Assembly: GCA_020352575.1 (NCBI GenBank)
Contig: CP070681.1
Span: 903,671-909,967 of the forward strand
Reading direction: 5' to 3'
DNA from: Acidimicrobiia bacterium
GTDB lineage: Bacteria > Actinomycetota > Acidimicrobiia > Spongiisociales > JAENVV01
DNA: 6,297 nucleotides
The notes under the pieces were generated by a model. That model saw nothing but the letters and a program-made list of their open reading frames with translations. It made no database searches and had not been told where the DNA came from. This document shows positions 1-6,297 of this stretch, one piece after another (the first letter of the stretch is position 1; each line of letters begins with the position of its first letter). The position numbers were made by a program, and so were the translations under genes.

Positions 1-2476
<2,476 letters not shown>

Positions 2477-2484
<8 letters not shown>

Positions 2485-3892
2485 TCGGTGCGGCCTTCAC
2501 CCAGGCGCCGTCCTCGGTGACCTCGATCACCAGGCGGTCGTAGGGCTCGGCGCCCGAGCGCCAGCGTTCGATGTCCTCCTGGTTGAACACGGTCGCCAGC
2601 GCGTCCCAGTCCTGGTCGTCGCCGCCGACGGCCTGGGCCGGCCATGTGAACACGATGCCTCCTGCTCCGTCGGTGACGGCGAAGGGGAGCGCCAGGATCG
2701 CCTGCACGTCGGTGAGCGCCGGGAAGCCCTTTGCCTCGGCGTCCCACCACTCGAGCGACGGGTCGCCGTCCGTCAGGGCCCGGGGATCGAGGAGTGATCC
2801 GAGGAGGGAGAGATCGCAGGCCGACATCGCCGCACCAATGGCGTTCCGCATCGCTGCAGCGGCTTGGGTGAGGCCGTCCTGGGGTTCCAGCGGGCGATCG
2901 TCGGCGGTCGAGCAGGTGGCGAGCCTGATGAGGCCGCCGAGCGATGCGCGGTCGCTCACGATCGGCAGGGACCGCGAGATCGAGGCACCCACCAGCACCC
3001 CCAACTCCGGAACCACCTCGCTCTCACCGTCCGGGCCCATGAGTGCCACACCCTCAACGGTGGGGAAGGCGACGAGGCCTCCCGATGCATGGATCCAGCC
3101 CTCCGTGGCGGCGATCTGCCACCGGGCGATCTCGGAGCCGTCCGTCGGATCCCGAAAGACCATCCTCGTGCTGGCCCCGACCTCCACGGAAGCGATGAGA
3201 TCGCCTTCGTCGGAGAGCGCAGGTGCAGTGCCGTCGCAGGATCTGAAGAGGGATGCCTGGATGATCCTGCCGTCGAGGTCGAACAGGTCTGATGTGGCAC
3301 AGCCGTCGCCCAACACCCACGTCACCAGGAGCCGATCGCCGCCGATCGACCCCGATGCGAATCGGCTCCCCGAGCCGGCGGCAGCAAGGTCGACCAGGCG
3401 CACCTGATCGGGAGCCCCACCGGTGATGGGCAGCAGCAGGAGCTCGTTGTCCGCACGGACGAGCGCCGTCGGTGGTCGGGTCGACGGGTCGACCACGTCG
3501 AGGAGACCGAAGGACTCGAACCCCTGCCCATCGAGGAGCAGGTCCGGTTCCTGTCGTCCGGCCCGCAGGTGCCAGAGGCCCTGGTCGGCACCGACCAGCG
3601 AGAACACCAGCCCGCCCACGTAGTCGTCGTACACACGGTCGATGAACTGGTCGAGTCCGGCGTCGAGGTGGCGACCCTCGGGAAGGACCCCGAGCCGCTT
3701 CGGGCCGGTGGAGAGGACCACGAGCTCGCCGGGGGCCTCGGTCGTCGTCGTGGCCGGCGCAACCGTCGTTGCCGTGGTCGCCGGGCTGGCGACGGTCGAC
3801 GTGCTCGCCTGTGTCGTGGTCGTCGTCCCGTCCGAGTCGGCGCACGCGGCGGCCAGGAGCACCACAACGAGGAGGATGACCCGACGCCGCAT
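2477..3892 (-). CDS. Predicted secreted lipoprotein of unknown function, with beta-propeller-like region and separate C-terminal domain
   Basis: I do not recognise a named family for this 471-residue protein. The N-terminus is a lipoprotein signal: MRRR, a hydrophobic stretch (5-16), then LLAAAC with the lipid-accepting cysteine C17. A linker rich in Thr, Ala, Ser and Pro follows (about 22-54), as is common in actinobacterial surface lipoproteins. Residues about 55-325 are beta-rich, with repeated short strands and turn motifs such as DLDGRI, SDEGDLIAS, RDPTDGSEIARW and MGPDGE. This suggests a beta-propeller, but I cannot count the blades. Residues about 341-471 form a second unit that opens with an Ala-rich helix and includes FTWPAQ and a closing VTEDGAWVKAA strand. 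There are cysteines at 198, 219, 327 and 359, which could pair outside the cell. A longer frame opens at 4036, but the start at 3892 puts the signal peptide at the N-terminus and follows a -10 element by 6 nt. The gene lies antiparallel between ligA and gatC. Coding is firm; function is unknown. Confidence 0.88.
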
Positions 3893-3898
3893 GGCCGA

Positions 3899-3904
3899 AC
3901 GATA
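3899..3904 (-). promoter_or_regulatory. -10 element of a leaderless promoter for the lipoprotein gene
   Basis: TATCGT on the minus strand ends exactly 6 nt before the ATG at 3892, so transcription should begin at the A of the start codon. No ribosome binding site is present. The element supports this start over the in-frame starts further upstream. Confidence 0.55.
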
Positions 3905-3941
3905 CGCCGCCCCGGAGCATGCGGTTTCTCTCTTCGACCCG

Positions 3942-3955
3942 GGGCACCGGTACCC
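3942..3955. repeat. Imperfect palindrome overlapping the gatC promoter
   Basis: GGGCACCGGTACCC is a 14-nt palindrome with one mismatched pair (C3945/A3952), centred on CCGG. It covers most of the gatC -10 element and could be an operator, though chance is a serious alternative in DNA this rich in G and C. Confidence 0.25.
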
Positions 3956-3956
3956 T
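3951..3956 (+). promoter_or_regulatory. -10 element of a leaderless promoter for gatCAB
   Basis: TACCCT ends exactly 6 nt before the gatC ATG, which puts the predicted transcription start on the A of the start codon. There is no Shine-Dalgarno sequence. The block CGGTACCCTC (3948-3957) is nearly the same as the one before ligA. No other clear promoter is seen upstream of the operon. Confidence 0.6.
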
Positions 3957-3962
3957 CGCCCG

Positions 3963-4253
3963 ATGCCCATCGAGATCGACATCGCCCACGTCGCGCGCCT
4001 TGCCCGGCTGGGCCTGGACGACGACGTACTCGCCACCTACGGGGCACAGCTCGAGGTCATCCTCGAGCACGCTGCAAAGGTCCAATCGCTCGACACGGAC
4101 GGGGTGGAGCCGACCGCCCACCCGCTCGGGCTCATGAACGGGTTCCGCGAGGACGTTGCTCGTCCTTCGCTCGACCGTGCCGAGGTGCTCGCCCAGGCCC
4201 CCGATGCCACGGACACCCACTTCCGGGTCCCCCCGGCACTGGAGCAGGAATGA
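3963..4253 (+). CDS. gatC: Aspartyl/glutamyl-tRNA amidotransferase subunit C
   Basis: GatC is the small subunit of the GatCAB amidotransferase. It wraps between GatA and GatB and is needed for stable GatA. The 96-residue product has the normal length. It shows the typical N-terminal helix HVARLARLGL (9-18), a second helix (about 21-43), the VEPTAHPLGLMNGFREDV region (48-65) and the C-terminal stretch HFRVPPALE (86-94). The start at 3963 gives this standard N-terminus; the frame is open further upstream, but that part would overlap the divergent lipoprotein gene. The ATG sits 6 nt after a -10 element and has no ribosome binding site, so the operon mRNA probably begins at this codon. The stop codon overlaps the gatA start (ATGA at 4250-4253). 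Confidence 0.96.
   Translation: MPIEIDIAHVARLARLGLDDDVLATYGAQLEVILEHAAKVQSLDTDGVEPTAHPLGLMNGFREDVARPSLDRAEVLAQAPDATDTHFRVPPALEQE
4241..4244 (+). promoter_or_regulatory. Shine-Dalgarno site of gatA inside the gatC 3' end
   Basis: GGAG lies 5 nt before the gatA ATG within the last codons of gatC. It decides the gatA start and fits reinitiation at the ATGA overlap. Confidence 0.6.
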
Positions 4254-5716
4254 GCGCCGCCGACCTCACCATCTCCGCTGCCAGGGCTGCGCTCGACACC
4301 GGCGAACTCCGTGCGACCGAGCTCCTCGAGGCCGTCCTCGAGCGGGCCGCCCTCACGGAGGCCCAGTTGCACGCCTACCTCACCATCGACCACGAGGGTG
4401 CACGGCGGGCCGCTGTCGATGCCGACGCGGCGATTGCCGAGGGACGGGCCGGGGCCCTCACCGGCATCCCGATCGCCGTGAAGGACAACATGGTCACGCG
4501 GGGCCTCGACACCACGTGCGCTTCGCAGATCCTCGCCGGCTGGAAGCCGCCCTATGACGGCACCGCCGTTGCGCGCCTCAAGGAGGCCGGTGCGGTGATC
4601 GTTGGCAAGACCAACCTCGACGAGTTCGCAATGGGGTCCTCCACCGAGAACTCGGCCTTCGGCATGACCCGCAACCCGTGGGACATCACCCGTGTGCCCG
4701 GGGGGAGTTCGGGAGGCTCGGCCGCAGCCACCGCGATCGGCTCGGCGCTGGGCGCCTACGGGTCGGACACCGGCGGGTCGATCCGCCAGCCGGCATCACT
4801 CTGTGGCATCGTCGGGATGAAGCCCACCTACGGACTGGTCTCCCGGTACGGGCTCGTGGCCTTCGCCAGTTCGCTGGACCAGATCGGCCCCTTCGGACGC
4901 ACCGTCGAGGACGCCGTCACCCTCCTCGAGGGTGTTGCGGGCTACGACCCACACGACCACACCTCCTGGCCGGGCGAGATGCCCGACTTCCGCGGCAGCC
5001 TCGGAAGGGGCGTCGAGGGGCTGCGAATCGGCGTCGTAGACGAGTTGTCCGGCGACGGGTACGAGCCGGCGGTCATCGCCCGGTTCGAAGAAGTGCTCGC
5101 CGCACTCGAGTCCGCCGGCGCTGAGATCCGCCGGGCATCGCTCCCGTCGTTCGAGCTCGCCGTCTCGACGTACTACCTCGTGGCTCCTGCCGAGTGCTCG
5201 GCGAACCTCGCCCGCTTCGACGGTGTGCGCTACGGCCTCCGCGAGCCCGGTGAGACGGTCGAGCAGATGATGGCGGCCACCCGTGCGAGCGGCTTCGGCC
5301 CGGAGGTCACCCGTCGCATCCTGCTCGGCACCTTCGCCCTCTCGGCCGGATACCAGGACGCGTTCTACGGCCAGGCCCAGAAGGTCCGCACGATCACGAT
5401 CAATGAGTTCGAGCAGGCCTACGAGTCGGTGGACGTGCTCGTGTCCCCGACGTCGCCGACGGTGGCGTTCGAGGTGGGCGAGCGGTCCGAGGACCCCCTC
5501 GCCATGTACCTCTCCGATGTCTGCACGATCCCCTCGAACCTCGCCGGGCACCCGTCGATCAGTGTGCCGGCCGGCACCGATCCGAACGGGCTGCCCATCG
5601 GGTTCCAGATCCTCGCGCCGGCGCTCGGCGAAGAGGTCCTCTTCCGGGTGGCCGACGCCGTCGAAACCCTCGTGGGTCGGGCGGAGATGCCGGTGCTCGA
5701 GGAGGTGGCCCGATGA
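4250..5716 (+). CDS. gatA: Aspartyl/glutamyl-tRNA amidotransferase subunit A (glutamine amidase)
   Basis: GatA is the amidase-signature subunit of GatCAB. It hydrolyses glutamine and passes the ammonia through a channel to GatB. The 488-residue product is full length. The Ser-cisSer-Lys triad is intact: K78 in AVKDN, S153 in PGGSSGGS and the nucleophile S177 in [10 protein letters not shown]. From memory of the Staphylococcus aureus enzyme (K79, S154, S178), all three are shifted by one residue. Other family stretches are [16 protein letters not shown] (119-134), [13 protein letters not shown], and near the C-terminus VLVSPTSPT and [13 protein letters not shown]. The frame is open far upstream, but ATG 4250 gives the normal N-terminus, overlaps the gatC stop by 4 nt and follows GGAG with a 5-nt spacer. 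It overlaps gatB in the same way, so the three subunits are probably translationally coupled. Confidence 0.98.
   Translation: MSAADLTISAARAALDTGELRATELLEAVLERAALTEAQLHAYLTIDHEGARRAAVDADAAIAEGRAGALTGIPIAVKDNMVTRGLDTTCASQILAGWKPPYDGTAVARLKEAGAVIVGKTNLDEFAMGSSTENSAFGMTRNPWDITRVPGGSSGGSAAATAIGSALGAYGSDTGGSIRQPASLCGIVGMKPTYGLVSRYGLVAFASSLDQIGPFGRTVEDAVTLLEGVAGYDPHDHTSWPGEMPDFRGSLGRGVEGLRIGVVDELSGDGYEPAVIARFEEVLAALESAGAEIRRASLPSFELAVSTYYLVAPAECSANLARFDGVRYGLREPGETVEQMMAATRASGFGPEVTRRILLGTFALSAGYQDAFYGQAQKVRTITINEFEQAYESVDVLVSPTSPTVAFEVGERSEDPLAMYLSDVCTIPSNLAGHPSISVPAGTDPNGLPIGFQILAPALGEEVLFRVADAVETLVGRAEMPVLEEVAR
5701..5705 (+). promoter_or_regulatory. Shine-Dalgarno site of gatB inside the gatA 3' end
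   Basis: GGAGG lies 7 nt before the gatB ATG within the last codons of gatA. It decides the gatB start at the second ATGA overlap. Confidence 0.65.
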
Positions 5717-6297
5717 CCTGGGAGACGACCATCGGCATCGAGGTCCACGTGGAGCTCATGACGCAGAGCAAGATGTTCTGTGGCTGCGCCGTCGACTTCG
5801 ACGCCCCGCCGAACACGAACATCTGCCCGGTCTGCCTCGCCCTGCCCGGTGCCCTCCCGGTGCCGAACCAGCAGGCGCTCGAGTGGATCACTGCGATCGG
5901 ACTCGCGCTCAATTGCGAGATCACCCCGCACAGCGTCTTCAGTCGGAAGAACTACTTCTACGCCGACCTCCCGAAGAACTACCAGGTGAGCCAGTTCGAG
6001 CTCCCGGTCTGCCACGACGGTTGGCTCGACATCGAGGTCGATGGTGAGGTGCACCGGGTACGGATCGAGCGGGCCCACCAGGAGGAGGACACCGGCAAGT
6101 CGATCCACGTCGGCGAGGCCGGCCGGATCCACACCGCCACCGAGACGCACGTCGACATCAACCGCGCAGGCGTCCCCCTGGTGGAGATCGTGAGCCGCCC
6201 CGACATCCAGTCCGGCGCCCAGGCCAGGGCGTACGCCCAGTCACTCCGGGGCGTGGTGCTGGCCCTCGGTGTCTCGGATGCGAAGCTCGAAGAGGGC
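5713..6297 (+). CDS. gatB: Aspartyl/glutamyl-tRNA amidotransferase subunit B (partial, N-terminal 195 residues)
   Basis: GatB binds the misacylated tRNA, activates the Glu or Asp side chain with ATP and transfers ammonia supplied by GatA. The window holds the first 195 residues; the rest of the kinase domain and the C-terminal tRNA-binding helical and YqeY-like domains lie past the right edge. Seen here are GIEVHVEL (8-15) with the metal-site residues E10 and H12, four cysteines (C23, C25, C38, C41) that match the bacterial zinc site, [17 protein letters not shown] (78-94), HQEEDTGKS (122-130), and [15 protein letters not shown] (150-164) with E158. The last residues, KLEEG, lead into the usual GSxRxDxN motif. 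The start overlaps the gatA stop as ATGA. Two small features differ from memory of other GatB proteins: SRPD instead of the common SEPD, and no inserted KPI-GTG-type loop as in mycobacterial GatB. Confidence 0.97.
   Translation, partial: MTWETTIGIEVHVELMTQSKMFCGCAVDFDAPPNTNICPVCLALPGALPVPNQQALEWITAIGLALNCEITPHSVFSRKNYFYADLPKNYQVSQFELPVCHDGWLDIEVDGEVHRVRIERAHQEEDTGKSIHVGEAGRIHTATETHVDINRAGVPLVEIVSRPDIQSGAQARAYAQSLRGVVLALGVSDAKLEEG

Noticed and set aside
2571..3407. Plus-strand 278-residue open frame opposite the lipoprotein gene
   Set aside because: Composition is Ser/Pro/Arg rich without domains; the minus-strand frame has a signal peptide, promoter and ordinary protein composition.
3720..3840. 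Repetitive GTCGTCG-like DNA as a possible DNA repeat or array
   Set aside because: It is the coding sequence of the Thr/Ala/Pro linker of the lipoprotein, with no regular repeat unit.
3893..4036. Longer start for the lipoprotein gene at 4036
   Set aside because: It would bury the signal peptide after 48 Arg/Ser-rich residues and overlap gatC; the start at 3892 has a proper lipoprotein signal and a -10 element.
3569..4249. Extension of the gatA frame upstream to 3569
   Set aside because: It crosses gatC and the lipoprotein gene and encodes Arg/Gly-rich shadow sequence; the standard GatA start is 4250.

Overview
The window is high-G+C DNA from a bacterial chromosome, most likely an actinobacterium. 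The signs are G/C-rich third codon positions, three start codons placed exactly where a leaderless transcript would begin, a lipoprotein with a Thr-rich linker, and a ligA/gatCAB neighbourhood that actinobacteria commonly share. A deep-branching class such as Acidimicrobiia is my best guess: GatB lacks the extra loop I remember from mycobacterial GatB, and no pfkA lies between gatA and gatB. That placement is inference, not proof.

Layout. Positions 1-406 (minus strand) hold the N-terminal 135 residues of a membrane cation exchanger of the Ca2+/cation antiporter superfamily, cut by the left edge. A 63-bp divergent promoter region follows, then ligA (470-2476, plus), a complete NAD+-dependent DNA ligase. 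Converging on it with no intervening base is a 471-residue lipoprotein gene on the minus strand (2477-3892); the two stop codons together form the palindrome TGATCA. A 70-bp divergent promoter region (3893-3962) separates the lipoprotein gene from the plus-strand operon gatC-gatA-gatB (3963-6297; gatB is cut by the right edge). The three gat genes are joined by ATGA stop/start overlaps.

Function. GatC, GatA and GatB form the tRNA-dependent amidotransferase that converts Glu-tRNA(Gln), and in many bacteria Asp-tRNA(Asn), to the correctly amidated form. GatA frees ammonia from glutamine, GatB phosphorylates the misacylated tRNA and transfers the ammonia, and GatC holds GatA in place. LigA seals nicks in replication and repair. 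The lipoprotein and the exchanger are envelope proteins with no evident functional tie to these core genes.

Most of the window is ordinary core genome and I see no clear new multi-gene system. The points worth a second look are the three identically spaced leaderless promoters, the zero-gap convergent junction, the unrecognised two-part lipoprotein placed antiparallel inside the ligA-gatC neighbourhood, and the altered ion-site motif of the exchanger. No stretch over 300 bases lacks a gene, and I found no RNA genes, mobile elements, CRISPR arrays or tandem DNA repeats.
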